Below are positions 32,287 to 41,405 of a stretch of 64,000 nt of DNA, piece after piece. Every line of letters starts with the position of its first letter. Within the stretch, counting starts at the first letter, position 1. Under the pieces are notes generated by a model, which worked only from the letters and a program-made list of their open reading frames with translations, was not told the DNA's origin and did not search any database. The position numbers and the translations under genes were made by a program. Source of the stretch: Candidatus Methanoperedens sp. (lineage in GTDB: Archaea; Halobacteriota; Methanosarcinia; Methanosarcinales; Methanoperedenaceae); NCBI GenBank assembly GCA_012026795.1, contig VEPM01000007.1:62001-126000 (forward strand), given 5' to 3'.

Positions 32287-32787
32287 TTATTCCACGAATT
32301 TTGGCGAAAAATACTTCTTAATAACCGTATCGCATTTATCGCATGAGATCATGAGCCAGTCTCCAACCTCCTGTTTACCATAATGGTCGAATATTGATGC
32401 ACCGCAACCAGGACATACATAATATTCCTTGAAATAATAATTGTAGAACTCCGGGCAGCGTTCAAGCCAGTTGATGGTCTGGAGGAGCCGTTCAAGATAT
32501 CTTTGCTTTCCTCCTTTTGCCCCTTTTATCTCCTCCTGCACGTGTTCTTCCATATGCTTTATATGCCTTTTACTGTGCTGTCTTATTTTCTGGTAATTGC
32601 TTATGAATTCTTTTCCATTCTCCAGGTATTTCAGATATCCTTTTTTTGTTTCTCCACTTTCACTTATTGTTCTCAGGAAATATTCGCCCATCAGGTCTTC
32701 CATGAGGTCTGCACATTCAGTACAAATATTATAGCCCCTGTAATTTTTTGAATCCTGATCTCCCTTGCATATCTTGCAGGTCTCCAT
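32287..32787 (-). CDS. Zinc-ribbon protein, first copy of a duplicated module
   Basis: A 166-residue paralogue of the protein at 31200-31706, with the same four knuckles (CKIC, CTEC, CPGC, CDKC) and the same helical centre (RQHSKRHIKHMEEHVQEEIK). The best-kept parts are the zinc sites and KKYFSP near the C-terminus. It lies six bases after its DUF22-like partner. Confidence 0.75.
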   Translation of the reverse strand: METCKICKGDQDSKNYRGYNICTECADLMEDLMGEYFLRTISESGETKKGYLKYLENGKEFISNYQKIRQHSKRHIKHMEEHVQEEIKGAKGGKQRYLERLLQTINWLERCPEFYNYYFKEYYVCPGCGASIFDHYGKQEVGDWLMISCDKCDTVIKKYFSPKFVE

Positions 32788-32793
32788 ATAATA

Positions 32794-33210
32794 TCACCCG
32801 ACGCATACAGGCCTGGTTGCTTCCCGTGTGAACATTATGGGATAAAGGTTCAGGACTGACAACAGGTCTCCTTTTCTGATCTCCCCTGATTCCTGCCCTA
32901 TAACATAAGCTACGTTTATCGTCCGATCCATTTCAACCGGAGTAGGCCCTTCTTTTGTTGCCACCTTAACGACCGAAACAAGCGGATGATGGCTGAAAGC
33001 ACAGGGTATCGCAAGCATATCCTTTTGCACCGTTATTTCTTTTACCTTAACACGCTCAAGCTTACCTGCCCCGATCGGGATATCCTCATCTGCTATTACC
33101 ATCTCCCACTTTGCCCTGGTAGCTATTGTAAATTCATATGGCGATGCCCTTACTTTTTTTCTTGATACTTTCCCATTATCGCGGGAAACCACATTTACTA
33201 CTTCACTCAT
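32794..33210 (-). CDS. DUF22-like protein, first copy
   Basis: A 138-residue paralogue of 31709-32125; most residues are shared (RASPYEFTIATRAKWEM, QKDMLAIPCAFSHHP, GDLLSVLNLYPIMFTREA). The ATG at 33210, behind AGGTGAAAGC, is preferred to the longer frame from 33240. The AT-rich sequence upstream (33241-33300) holds the likely promoter for the four-gene array. Confidence 0.7.
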   Translation of the reverse strand: MSEVVNVVSRDNGKVSRKKVRASPYEFTIATRAKWEMVIADEDIPIGAGKLERVKVKEITVQKDMLAIPCAFSHHPLVSVVKVATKEGPTPVEMDRTINVAYVIGQESGEIRKGDLLSVLNLYPIMFTREATRPVCVG

Positions 33211-33391
33211 GCTTTCACCTTTCTTTAGTATGAATATCAAAGTACTTATAGTTTATCATGTTTAATCATTATACTTATTAATCATGATATTTAATTATGT
33301 TGTGATAAATGTCGATTATGTCGATTATATTCAAAATTCCCTGACTACAAACGAAACTTTAATTAACACATAATTCCCTTGAGGTAATCCT

Positions 33392-33466
33392 GCTCCGATA
33401 GTGTAGCACGGCCAATCATGTCAGACTCTCACTCTGACGACTGGGGTTCAAATCCCCATCGGAGCA
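33392..33466 (+). tRNA. tRNA-Glu (anticodon CTC)
   Basis: A 75-base cloverleaf: acceptor GCTCCGA/TCGGAGC with discriminator A, D arm with AGTGTAGCACGGCCAATCA, anticodon stem GTCAGA/TCTGAC with loop CTCTCAC (anticodon CTC), and T arm CTGGGGTTCAAATCCCCA. No intron and no encoded CCA. The overall shape matches archaeal tRNA-Glu. Confidence 0.95.
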
Positions 33467-33789
33467 TTAATATTTTATTCAATACCTCCTGCAAAAAACA
33501 TATTAAAGTATAATGTTGGGGCATGCGGACTCATAATTAACTTCTATCTATTTACACCAGTTTGTTAAATTATTTTTTGGGTGGGTATCATGTATTCGAG
33601 TATCAATCCATATAAATTTGTCTATAAATTCATAAACCTATGTTTAAATTTACCAACTTGACGATTAATAGTAAGATTTATGTACTATGACGTTCTAAAT
33701 TAAGAATTGAGGTTTGTTCACTCGGAGGACTTACCTGAAAAACGGGAGGGATGTCTTAAAGGAGGATTTGTTTAAAAGAGGTAGATAAA
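33467..33789 (+). other. Intergenic stretch with leader of the membrane-protein operon
   Basis: No gene is seen. The final 80 bases contain three purine-rich ribosome-site-like stretches (CGGAGGAC, GGGAGGGATG, AAAGGAGGAT), the last about 30 bases before the next ATG, suggesting a transcribed leader. The rest is AT-rich with possible TATA elements and nothing recognisable. Confidence 0.3.
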
Positions 33790-34353
33790 ATGATTAACGA
33801 TTCAACAAATCAAAAAGAAAGGCAGTGGACTTATATTGTATTTTTTCTGATAGGGATCTTATCTTTACCTCTTGGATTGATTTTTGGCAGTCTATTAGCG
33901 AATAATATTGAAGGAACGTGGCAACTGATATTTCCTTTGTTTATCTGTTCGATTCTATTTGCAATAGCCATGTATGCCTTTAAGGTGCGGTCGGCTGCCT
34001 TTGCATTAAAGGCACTTGCTATTTCTTTTGGATTTCTCTTCCTGATTTACGTTTCCTGGTTTATGTGGAGCGCAAACGAGCATGAATCCGGGGCTATATC
34101 GATTACAAAATTTGACACGCCTCAGGGAGAATATTCCGAGTTGACCGCAGGTGAATTAAAAGAATACCCTGCTCTTGAAAAAGCATTAAGTGACGAGGGA
34201 TGTACAAAAATCAATGAAAATAACTGGTATTGTAAAGTTGGTCTTGATGAATTGAAACGAACATCGGATTTTGTAAATAAAAAAAAGCTAATGGGTGCTC
34301 CTCTTTTCAAGATCAACGAAAAGTATTATAAGATCGGTTTTATGACGCCGTGA
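33790..34353 (+). CDS. Membrane protein with C-terminal soluble domain
   Basis: A 187-residue protein with three membrane helices (about residues 14-37, 46-62, 72-92) and a soluble domain of about 90 residues (ISITKFDTPQGEYSELTAGELKEYPALEKAL...). Two cysteines (CTKI and WYCKV) could pair if the domain is outside the cell. No family is recognised. It heads a plus-strand run with a second small membrane protein and a propeller lipoprotein. Confidence 0.65.
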   Translation: MINDSTNQKERQWTYIVFFLIGILSLPLGLIFGSLLANNIEGTWQLIFPLFICSILFAIAMYAFKVRSAAFALKALAISFGFLFLIYVSWFMWSANEHESGAISITKFDTPQGEYSELTAGELKEYPALEKALSDEGCTKINENNWYCKVGLDELKRTSDFVNKKKLMGAPLFKINEKYYKIGFMTP

Positions 34354-34368
34354 AAAAGAGAGATAAAT

Positions 34369-34677
34369 ATGGATGAAGGATTAGGATTTGCGCTGGTGCC
34401 GATATTTATAATAGTGTTGCCGATTGTAATATCATCTTTGATTTTATATTTCATTTTTAGAAATAGAAAGATGAGTATCATTGGATCGATAATTGGCTTA
34501 ATAGGGGCTTTCGTGATTGGATTTGCCATTCCTGTTTGGGATGGACAAAGCATTGTTCAGCTTCTTATGGGTATGAATATAATGCCACAGTCATCTCTCG
34601 CTCCTGTTGTAATGGTCATCTTCTTTGGTTTGTTAACAGCGTTCACAGGGTTAATTGTTATTAAGATATTGAGATGA
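34369..34677 (+). CDS. Small membrane protein with three helices
   Basis: A 102-residue hydrophobic protein (FALVPIFIIVLPIVISSLILYFIF; IGSIIGLIGAFVIGFAIPVW; VVMVIFFGLLTAFTGLIVIKIL). AGAGAGA lies ahead of the ATG. The opening GFALVPIFIIV is nearly the same as the signal peptide of the S-layer-domain protein at 37711 (GFALVPIFVIV), so the two share a duplicated 5' segment. Function unknown. Confidence 0.6.
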   Translation: MDEGLGFALVPIFIIVLPIVISSLILYFIFRNRKMSIIGSIIGLIGAFVIGFAIPVWDGQSIVQLLMGMNIMPQSSLAPVVMVIFFGLLTAFTGLIVIKILR

Positions 34678-34763
34678 CCTATGATCGAAGTAAGCGTCAG
34701 CAATAAGGATGCTTCTGGCAATGTATACAGCCGGGCGGAAGAGAAAGTAATCAGGAGGACAGG

Positions 34764-36485
34764 ATGCAATCAAGGAACACAATTGTAACCACAGTCCTAA
34801 TATTTCTATTATTGTCGGTTTTGCCTAGCGGATGTCTTAATTCTGAGACCTCAATTAAAGCGATAGCAAAAACTTCTCTGGATGAACATTCACCTTTATG
34901 GAGCCAAGATGGAAAATTTGTGTTTTACATACGAGAGACTGGAAAACAGGATGAAAAAAAAGAGATATGGAAAGGAGATACAGAAGGTAACAGCGCAACT
35001 TTTTTAACTGGTGTTTGCTGTGATGTTGTTTTTTCTTCTGACAGAAAGGATATATTTTACATAGAAACCAACAACTCTTCGGAAAAAGAAGATAGATTCG
35101 TAGCCTATACGATGGGCGTAGATGGAAAAAATAAAAAGAAAATTGCCCAGATCACTCTTGAGAAAAAGTATGTTGGCGACGGAAGTACCCAGGGACTAAT
35201 GTATGATATGCATTCATGGAATCCAGATAGGACAAAGCTATTCTTCACCAAAATGGAAGAAACTGGCTATACATGGGTATGGAATGAAAAAGAAAGAAAA
35301 TGGATAAGATACAAAGCCGGGACTGAACCCTCTATACCTGTTGTGCAGGAAGATACCTGGAATGGACAAAAGCTGATCGCAAAAGAGCATGAAAGAACTG
35401 CATGGGTATGGGATTTGAAAGATAATGAATTGAGATTCGTTGGTCACTTGAGTTATGGCATCGTACAATACTCCGCTCAGGAGGCAGTCGTATGGAGTCC
35501 CGATGGCAAGTATGTGGCCTTGCCTTCTGTTGAACTTTCGGAAGCAGGAGCGGCTCAGCAGATTTTTGTTATAAATACAGAAAACGGAGAGAGCAGGAGA
35601 TTGACCTCATTTGTTGGGGCTGACGCATGGCCTAAATGGAGCGACGATAGTAAGAATATAATGTATTTGCGAATGCAACCTGAATACTGGTGGTCGCCTT
35701 ATCTCGCTGACAATCAAAAGGGTTTTGATATCTGGATGGTGGATCTCGATGGAAGTAATGAAAAACAATTGACAAATCTTTCGAACAACTCGGAAGAGGG
35801 ATGGTTGAGCCCCGATGGGTCAAAGGTTGTTTATAGCTCCTGGAAAAAGGCTTTTTTGGACGCAGACGAAACCCAGGAAATTGAGATCTGGATTATGAAT
35901 GAAGACGGAAACGATAGAAAACTGCTTACAAAAGTTAACACCGGAGGCATAGATCAAATGGGGTGGAATCCAGATGGATCTAAGGTAGCTTTTGTGACAT
36001 GGGAATTAGGGAAAGATGGGTTAGACCGTAACATATACGTGGTGGATGTGTCAAATGAAAAGTGGCATGAGATCTCTTCTCAACCTTCCACTGCACCCGA
36101 TATTTCAAAAATAAAAATAAATCCTATTGAATATGATAAAACTAAACTTCTGGATTATTACCTGAATTATACGACCCTGGAAGAAAAAGATATTTGTGGG
36201 CGTCCCGGGGACCCGGCGAGAGCGGAGGATACGGGAATTGTTATTCGAGGTACTCTCAAAAATGAATATGATAAAGATTACTATATATTTCTAAGCGCAG
36301 AAGCCTATGACTCAAAGGAGAATCTGCTCGGGCGCAGCTTGGACTCCGGACCGATCTGTGGAATGATCGCTCCATATGTAATCAGCAATAAAACCGAAAA
36401 ATTTGAGCTTCATTTGAAATATTACGAGACGATCTCCAAGATCAAACTATTTTCAGGAGGTATAAGCGAGATTCCGCCGCCTTAG
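34764..36485 (+). CDS. TolB-like beta-propeller lipoprotein (PD40 repeats)
   Basis: A 573-residue secreted protein. It has a lipoprotein signal (LLLSVLPSGC) and at least five PD40/WD40-like blades, visible as WSQDGKFVFYIR, WSPDGKYVALPS, WSDDSKNIMYLRM, LSPDGSKVVYSS and WNPDGSKVAFVT. The C-terminal 130 residues form a separate domain with two CG pairs (DICGRPGDPA and GPICGMI). Such propellers usually bind proteins or glycans at the cell surface. It lies in a run of membrane and surface proteins. A 35-codon frame just upstream (34681) is not convincing. Confidence 0.85.
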   Translation: MQSRNTIVTTVLIFLLLSVLPSGCLNSETSIKAIAKTSLDEHSPLWSQDGKFVFYIRETGKQDEKKEIWKGDTEGNSATFLTGVCCDVVFSSDRKDIFYIETNNSSEKEDRFVAYTMGVDGKNKKKIAQITLEKKYVGDGSTQGLMYDMHSWNPDRTKLFFTKMEETGYTWVWNEKERKWIRYKAGTEPSIPVVQEDTWNGQKLIAKEHERTAWVWDLKDNELRFVGHLSYGIVQYSAQEAVVWSPDGKYVALPSVELSEAGAAQQIFVINTENGESRRLTSFVGADAWPKWSDDSKNIMYLRMQPEYWWSPYLADNQKGFDIWMVDLDGSNEKQLTNLSNNSEEGWLSPDGSKVVYSSWKKAFLDADETQEIEIWIMNEDGNDRKLLTKVNTGGIDQMGWNPDGSKVAFVTWELGKDGLDRNIYVVDVSNEKWHEISSQPSTAPDISKIKINPIEYDKTKLLDYYLNYTTLEEKDICGRPGDPARAEDTGIVIRGTLKNEYDKDYYIFLSAEAYDSKENLLGRSLDSGPICGMIAPYVISNKTEKFELHLKYYETISKIKLFSGGISEIPPP

Positions 36486-36502
36486 CTGAACAGGAGAAAA
36501 TA

Positions 36503-37663
36503 ATGAATTTTTTAGATGTTGAAAAAAGTGATAAAGTTGGAGGTATAAGTGAATCAAAGATATTTAAAATGTGCATTTTATATGGTATGGCAGGCTTCGG
36601 TTTGATCGATATTTTACCTTATGAAATACCATTGTTTTTGAGGGTGTCAATAGCATGTATTTTGCTTGGAATACCTCTACTGGATTTTAAAAAGAAAATT
36701 ATTCTTGGTATATCAGGAGGATTGGGCTATTTAATTAAAGATTACATATTCTGGGATTTGACTGACCTGAAATGGTGGGCATATTTCGGATCTCGATCAG
36801 AAGTTGATTCTTTACTCATTATTTCATTAACTGGAGCCATAATAGGAACATTTCTTGGCATTGCATTATGGAATAAGAAAGCGATCATCATATTCCCCCT
36901 TTGTGGTGCGATCGCTTTTTTCTTTGGGACTGTCATCTCTTTCATGGCTCCTCTCCTGGCTCGTTTATTTTTGAGTATTTTATTTTATGTCTTGTCGGTT
37001 CCTCTGTCACTTATTGAGTCTTTAGAATCTTTTGTTCCTTATTTTGTTCATTTTGGTGGCCTGGGTGCTGGAGCAGTATTTGGTGCTGGCGTATATCTTT
37101 ACCTTTCTTCTTTTAAAGAAATAAGAACAATTTTTCGGACAAAGGTAATTTCGTTTTTTATTGTGATTCTATCACTGAATATTCTTTTTATTTTGTTTGC
37201 GGGGGGCATTAGTGGAGGACATCCACCAAATTTCGCAACCATAGCGCCCATTGGCGAAGCAGTGGAGCGACATGAACCATACGAGCAGTGCACAATAACC
37301 ATAAATAATTATACATTTTTGCCGCAAGATCCCGGAAAAGGTTTAAATTTAAATGTAGGAGTCACGATAAAATACTGTAGTGGGAGCCCCGATATCTTTC
37401 TGGTGTATAAGCAGGATGAATATCCATGGGGAAGCGGGATTATTACAAAATATTCGTCCTGGAATGATCCTGCCTGGAAACAACCTGAAAATGTAAGAAA
37501 TGTCAAAATTGAACCAGACAGGATATATTATCGCAATTATACTTTTGAGAATGTGCCTTCGCATTTGCGCACAAAAGATTATGCAGTGGTATGGCTGTGG
37601 ATGAATCGTACAGAGTTTGGAGAATCAGGGGCATTTGAGCATATAATAATTCAATTGGAATAA
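36503..37663 (+). CDS. Polytopic membrane protein with extracellular C-terminal domain
   Basis: A 386-residue protein: about seven membrane helices in residues 25-245, then a soluble domain of about 135 residues beginning after GGISGGHPPNFATIAP, with several N-glycosylation sequons and a WGSGI/WNDPAW segment. AACAGGAGA precedes the ATG. No family is recognised; it is probably a surface protein of the same run as the propeller lipoprotein. Confidence 0.65.
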   Translation: MNFLDVEKSDKVGGISESKIFKMCILYGMAGFGLIDILPYEIPLFLRVSIACILLGIPLLDFKKKIILGISGGLGYLIKDYIFWDLTDLKWWAYFGSRSEVDSLLIISLTGAIIGTFLGIALWNKKAIIIFPLCGAIAFFFGTVISFMAPLLARLFLSILFYVLSVPLSLIESLESFVPYFVHFGGLGAGAVFGAGVYLYLSSFKEIRTIFRTKVISFFIVILSLNILFILFAGGISGGHPPNFATIAPIGEAVERHEPYEQCTITINNYTFLPQDPGKGLNLNVGVTIKYCSGSPDIFLVYKQDEYPWGSGIITKYSSWNDPAWKQPENVRNVKIEPDRIYYRNYTFENVPSHLRTKDYAVVWLWMNRTEFGESGAFEHIIIQLE

Positions 37664-37710
37664 AATTAATTATGAAAAAAATCCTGAAATATAGGTGAAC
37701 ATGAGGAAAT

Positions 37711-39624
37711 ATGAATAAAGTATCAGGATTTGCGCTTGTACCGATATTTGTAATAGTGTTTCTGGCATGCGCCGCCCAGGCAGCTGCACCTGTCAGCCCC
37801 CCCGAATCCCGATTTGTATTGGAGCCCGGAGAAAACCTGACATTCACATGGACGCCTGATAACTTCGACGGATTCTATTACGATCCTGAAAACAAATCAG
37901 GCAACGAATCTCTTACTATAAAGCTTAATAACATAAAAGACAGGTCTATACCAATAGGCGGCATAGTATATCATAAAGCAGCCGGGCAAACAAATACAAA
38001 ATACAGGGAGTTTGGGAAATATGCTGTTATCGAATTCACAGGGGAAAAATATTTAGCAGAATATCCCGCGGGGAAGAGCAATATCACAGGCCATGGCGAA
38101 ATAAAAATAAACCAGATCCGGCTCCGTAAAATTTTGATCGATGACAACACAAGTAATAATTTCATAAATGGAAGCCGCATGATGCTATCTTTAGGTCATG
38201 ATATTGAGATCAGGGATGTGAATATATCAGACTCTTCAGTACTATTGTCCCTCAAGATGGATGGAGCTGAAGTTGATACCAGGACATTAGGTGCCAAGGA
38301 AAATTATACTTACGAGACAAAGGATGGGCAGATCATTGCAGTCCAGGTTGATTCTGTTATAGCTGGCCGGGAAGAAAATTCTGTTTCAATAAAACGGATA
38401 TTCCAGACATCAGAAAGTTTTACTCAGTATTATAAGAAAGTCGATATTTTCGGAGTGATGAAAGTAACAGATATTTCTGATACAGGCATTACAATGAGAA
38501 ATACGGCTGTGTCTGTTGATCTAAAGCCAGGCAGTATCATCGAAGTAATGGACAATATTAGAATAAAAGTGGCAGATTCGAATGATCTCAGGTTATATTT
38601 ATATCGTGATTGGGGTCAGGAAAAGAGTGAACACAGGGGAGCTTTGCGTACAGCCTCAAACAACCTTACCGCATGGGACGGTCTGAATTATGCCGGGTTC
38701 TGGTATGACTTTGAATCCGGCAATTATTCAGAATCGCTTGAAATAACGAACATGACAGGCAGGAGGATTCCCGAAAATGGTCTCACATATACAAGTTACA
38801 GGGCGAACATATCATATGTTATATTCAGCCTGGGCGGGAAAAAATATACTGCAAGAAACAACGGGTTTGCAGAATTATTGATAGCGCATGGTGATAGTAT
38901 ATATGAAAAAAAAGCACTTGTTGGGAAGCCGTCATGGTTTGAATGGGACGATGAGTTGAAATCCGGACGGCCGGTAGCATGGGAACCTGGAATGGACACA
39001 TGGGAACTGGGCGAAGGATACGCCCTGACTGTTAAGTACATTGATACAAGGTCTGATCCAAGAAAAGCACGGCTGGTACTGAGCAGGAATGGTGTTGATC
39101 TTGATGATGTATGGTTGTCAAGTGGGAATGCTTATAGATATTTCCAGCCGGGAGAAACCGGAACATCCAAACTTATCACATACCTTGACGCCGTATTTGC
39201 AGGCGCCACGGTCGATGTGATACAGCTGCGGAACACCGTGTTCGTGTCGGATAATGTTACTCAAATAAAAGATGGTGACAGGCTGGGTGTGTTCAATGTC
39301 ACTGTCATGGACCCAGATCGGATAGAATTAAAGAACAGGGAGCCGATCGACCTGGAAGCCGGAAGCAGTATAAATCTTTTAGGGAACCTCAGCTTCTTTG
39401 TGGAGAATTCGGATGAACTCAGGTTTTATCCAACCAATGTGGCGAGTTCGCAAGCGATTCCTGGGGAGGTTACTGAAAATTCGGTGCTGGAGACACATAA
39501 TGTAACCACTCAGGTTGGGAAATCTCCGGTTGCGGCTCAGACAAAGAGGGCAGCGGGATTTGAAGTTATTATTTCAATTGCAATAATCCTGGCAGCATAT
39601 ATAGCAGGACGGAAGATGATGTAA
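37711..39624 (+). CDS. S-layer duplication-domain surface protein
   Basis: A 637-residue secreted protein. A signal peptide (FALVPIFVIVFLACAAQAAA) is followed by two tandem S-layer-type domains, beginning at FTWTPDNFDGFYYDPENKSGNESL (about 50) and at LTAWDGLNYAGFWYDFESGNYSESL (about 320). Each continues with the RxIPxxGxxY and KYxAExxxG/HG motifs of the Methanosarcinales S-layer family. The tail AAGFEVIISIAIILAAYIAGRKMM is a C-terminal membrane anchor. Typical S-layer proteins of this group are about 650-700 residues, so this one is complete. It either forms or decorates the surface lattice. Confidence 0.88.
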   Translation: MNKVSGFALVPIFVIVFLACAAQAAAPVSPPESRFVLEPGENLTFTWTPDNFDGFYYDPENKSGNESLTIKLNNIKDRSIPIGGIVYHKAAGQTNTKYREFGKYAVIEFTGEKYLAEYPAGKSNITGHGEIKINQIRLRKILIDDNTSNNFINGSRMMLSLGHDIEIRDVNISDSSVLLSLKMDGAEVDTRTLGAKENYTYETKDGQIIAVQVDSVIAGREENSVSIKRIFQTSESFTQYYKKVDIFGVMKVTDISDTGITMRNTAVSVDLKPGSIIEVMDNIRIKVADSNDLRLYLYRDWGQEKSEHRGALRTASNNLTAWDGLNYAGFWYDFESGNYSESLEITNMTGRRIPENGLTYTSYRANISYVIFSLGGKKYTARNNGFAELLIAHGDSIYEKKALVGKPSWFEWDDELKSGRPVAWEPGMDTWELGEGYALTVKYIDTRSDPRKARLVLSRNGVDLDDVWLSSGNAYRYFQPGETGTSKLITYLDAVFAGATVDVIQLRNTVFVSDNVTQIKDGDRLGVFNVTVMDPDRIELKNREPIDLEAGSSINLLGNLSFFVENSDELRFYPTNVASSQAIPGEVTENSVLETHNVTTQVGKSPVAAQTKRAAGFEVIISIAIILAAYIAGRKMM

Positions 39625-39638
39625 AAAGGAGAAATGAT

Positions 39639-41081
39639 ATGGTACTAAGGAACAGGATTATAACAACCGTTATAATATTTCTATTACTATCAGTTCTGTT
39701 CAGCGGATGTACCGGAAAAAAGAATATCGCCCTCACCCCTGCACCAGACTTAATACAGACAAAAACAGTGAATGTCTCATCCCAGAACTTAACTCACTCA
39801 TCAAAAGAAGAAAATACACCTGAAATTAAAATAACTTCCTTCTCAAGCGTGTACATGCATGATAATTCAGGCAATGAAGACATTTATTTATTCAGCTGGG
39901 AAAATGTGCCTGGAAACGAAAGTCAACGACTGCTGAGTTTTCTCAAGAACGAATTCCATATTGACTGGGTGGAAAATGCGCAAATCAGCAAAACCGGCAA
40001 CGAGAATAAAACTATCCATGTTTCCAGGCATAATGACTTGATCGAGATAATGCTCAATAATGAAAGCGCACTCCTGAAAATCGGGGATAGAGGTTACTAC
40101 GATTTGTGGGTACGAAAGGAAAATGGCACGCATAACTTATATGACAAAATATACAGGAATAAATATGATATTTCTGAGAGATACTATGCAGCATATAATC
40201 TATCTATAAAAAATAATGGTTCAAAAACTATTGATTTTAAACTGAAAGATCTGAACCTGCATGAAGGGGACAGGACATTCAATACAACGACCCTTGAACC
40301 TTATGACAACCCATATTATTTACAGGTCTTAAGAGACCTCCAACACGAAAATAAATTACAGGATACGACACTTTTCCCGGGTCAAAGTTTAGATGGGAGT
40401 GTGGCTTTTCATGTTAACTCCCTATATAATAAATCATTTTTATTGAAGTACAATACAACCCCCGTAACCTCTGCGTCTTTTGAGAAAAGCATCGAGGCCC
40501 TCAAAGCAGCAGAATATTTTAATTACTCTGCGGCATTGGGCGAACCTCCATACCGTAATTGTAACTTTGGCGATGGGACGAAAGGTTCCTATGAACCCAT
40601 GTTTGATGACTATTGCGATACCTGGGCGAACTGGGTGAACAGAAGTGTTTTCGAAACCTATCAAAGGTCTGATGTGGAGCGAATACGAAAAACACCGCCC
40701 GATAATTATATACCCATGACAGAGATGATCTATGCATTAAGAGTCGTACCTGAAAGGAATATAACAATGTCTCCTGTTACAGGACGATTCAATATGCCCG
40801 AACTTCTTGTTATGGATGATACTGGTGAGATAATTATCAATACATCCAGAATTAAAGGAATGGCAGTTCTCAATGACCAGACCTATACATTCAAACCCGA
40901 TTGGATGCTAAATTTTTCAAGGATGGATATTCCCAATGCATCTGTAGTACAGATTTCATTCAAAGGTATTTTTGGGTGGCCTATGGGGACCCGTTTTAGT
41001 TATAGTGACCAGGACATCATACTTGATAAAGATTTAAACATTATCGTGGTAAGATATTACCCTGTTATTATGGTAAGCTGA
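39639..41081 (+). CDS. Secreted lipoprotein of unknown function
   Basis: A 480-residue protein with a lipoprotein signal (LLLSVLFSGC), whose first 25 residues closely resemble those of the propeller lipoprotein (RNxIxTTVxIFLLLSVL). The mature part has many N-glycosylation sequons and a FYNYSAALGEPPYRN-like Tyr-rich middle. No domain is recognised. AAAAGGAGAAATG gives a strong ribosome site. It follows the S-layer-domain gene by 14 bases, so the two are co-transcribed. Confidence 0.65.
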   Translation: MVLRNRIITTVIIFLLLSVLFSGCTGKKNIALTPAPDLIQTKTVNVSSQNLTHSSKEENTPEIKITSFSSVYMHDNSGNEDIYLFSWENVPGNESQRLLSFLKNEFHIDWVENAQISKTGNENKTIHVSRHNDLIEIMLNNESALLKIGDRGYYDLWVRKENGTHNLYDKIYRNKYDISERYYAAYNLSIKNNGSKTIDFKLKDLNLHEGDRTFNTTTLEPYDNPYYLQVLRDLQHENKLQDTTLFPGQSLDGSVAFHVNSLYNKSFLLKYNTTPVTSASFEKSIEALKAAEYFNYSAALGEPPYRNCNFGDGTKGSYEPMFDDYCDTWANWVNRSVFETYQRSDVERIRKTPPDNYIPMTEMIYALRVVPERNITMSPVTGRFNMPELLVMDDTGEIIINTSRIKGMAVLNDQTYTFKPDWMLNFSRMDIPNASVVQISFKGIFGWPMGTRFSYSDQDIILDKDLNIIVVRYYPVIMVS

Positions 41082-41127
41082 AAGGTTGTGTTTTCCAGAT
41101 GAAAGTTGATATAAGAGACACGAAATC

Positions 41128-41378
41128 ATGAATATAAATTCGGCATTTGCAGCCATGTTTACTTTTGGAAAAATAGCCATGTCACTCTTATTGTTTGCAG
41201 GAAGCTCTGGAGCAGCACCATCTGAAGACTGGAACAGAACTTTCGGGAGTGGGACAGGACTTTCGGAGGTCATGGGGAATGGGTTAATTCTGTTCAGCAG
41301 ATAAAAGCCGGATTTGAGATAATTTTGTCAGTAGCAATACTTCTGGCAGTAAATAAAATCGTAAGGATGAAACGATAA
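41128..41378 (+). pseudogene. Decayed surface-protein gene (signal peptide and C-terminal anchor remain)
   Basis: ATG 41128 opens a frame with a signal peptide (KIAMSLLLFAGSSGAAPSEDWNRTFG) that ends at a TAA near 41302. The +1 frame then reads EWVNSVQQIKAGFEIILSVAILLAVNKIVRMKR, a membrane anchor, ending at 41378. EDWNRTFG and EWVNSVQQ are the usual first-repeat words of large secreted repeat proteins in Methanosarcinales. So this looks like an internally deleted and frameshifted remnant retaining only both ends. Confidence 0.6.
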
Positions 41379-41405
41379 AAAGGAAAAAAGCCAACCCTTA
41401 TTTCT

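Noticed and set aside
33392-33466. tRNA-Glu as the attachment site of the integrated element
   Set aside because: It lies 17 kb away from the element and no tRNA fragment is seen at either border.
34681-34788. A 35-codon frame before the propeller lipoprotein
   Set aside because: It runs into the following gene in another phase and has no ribosome site or motif.
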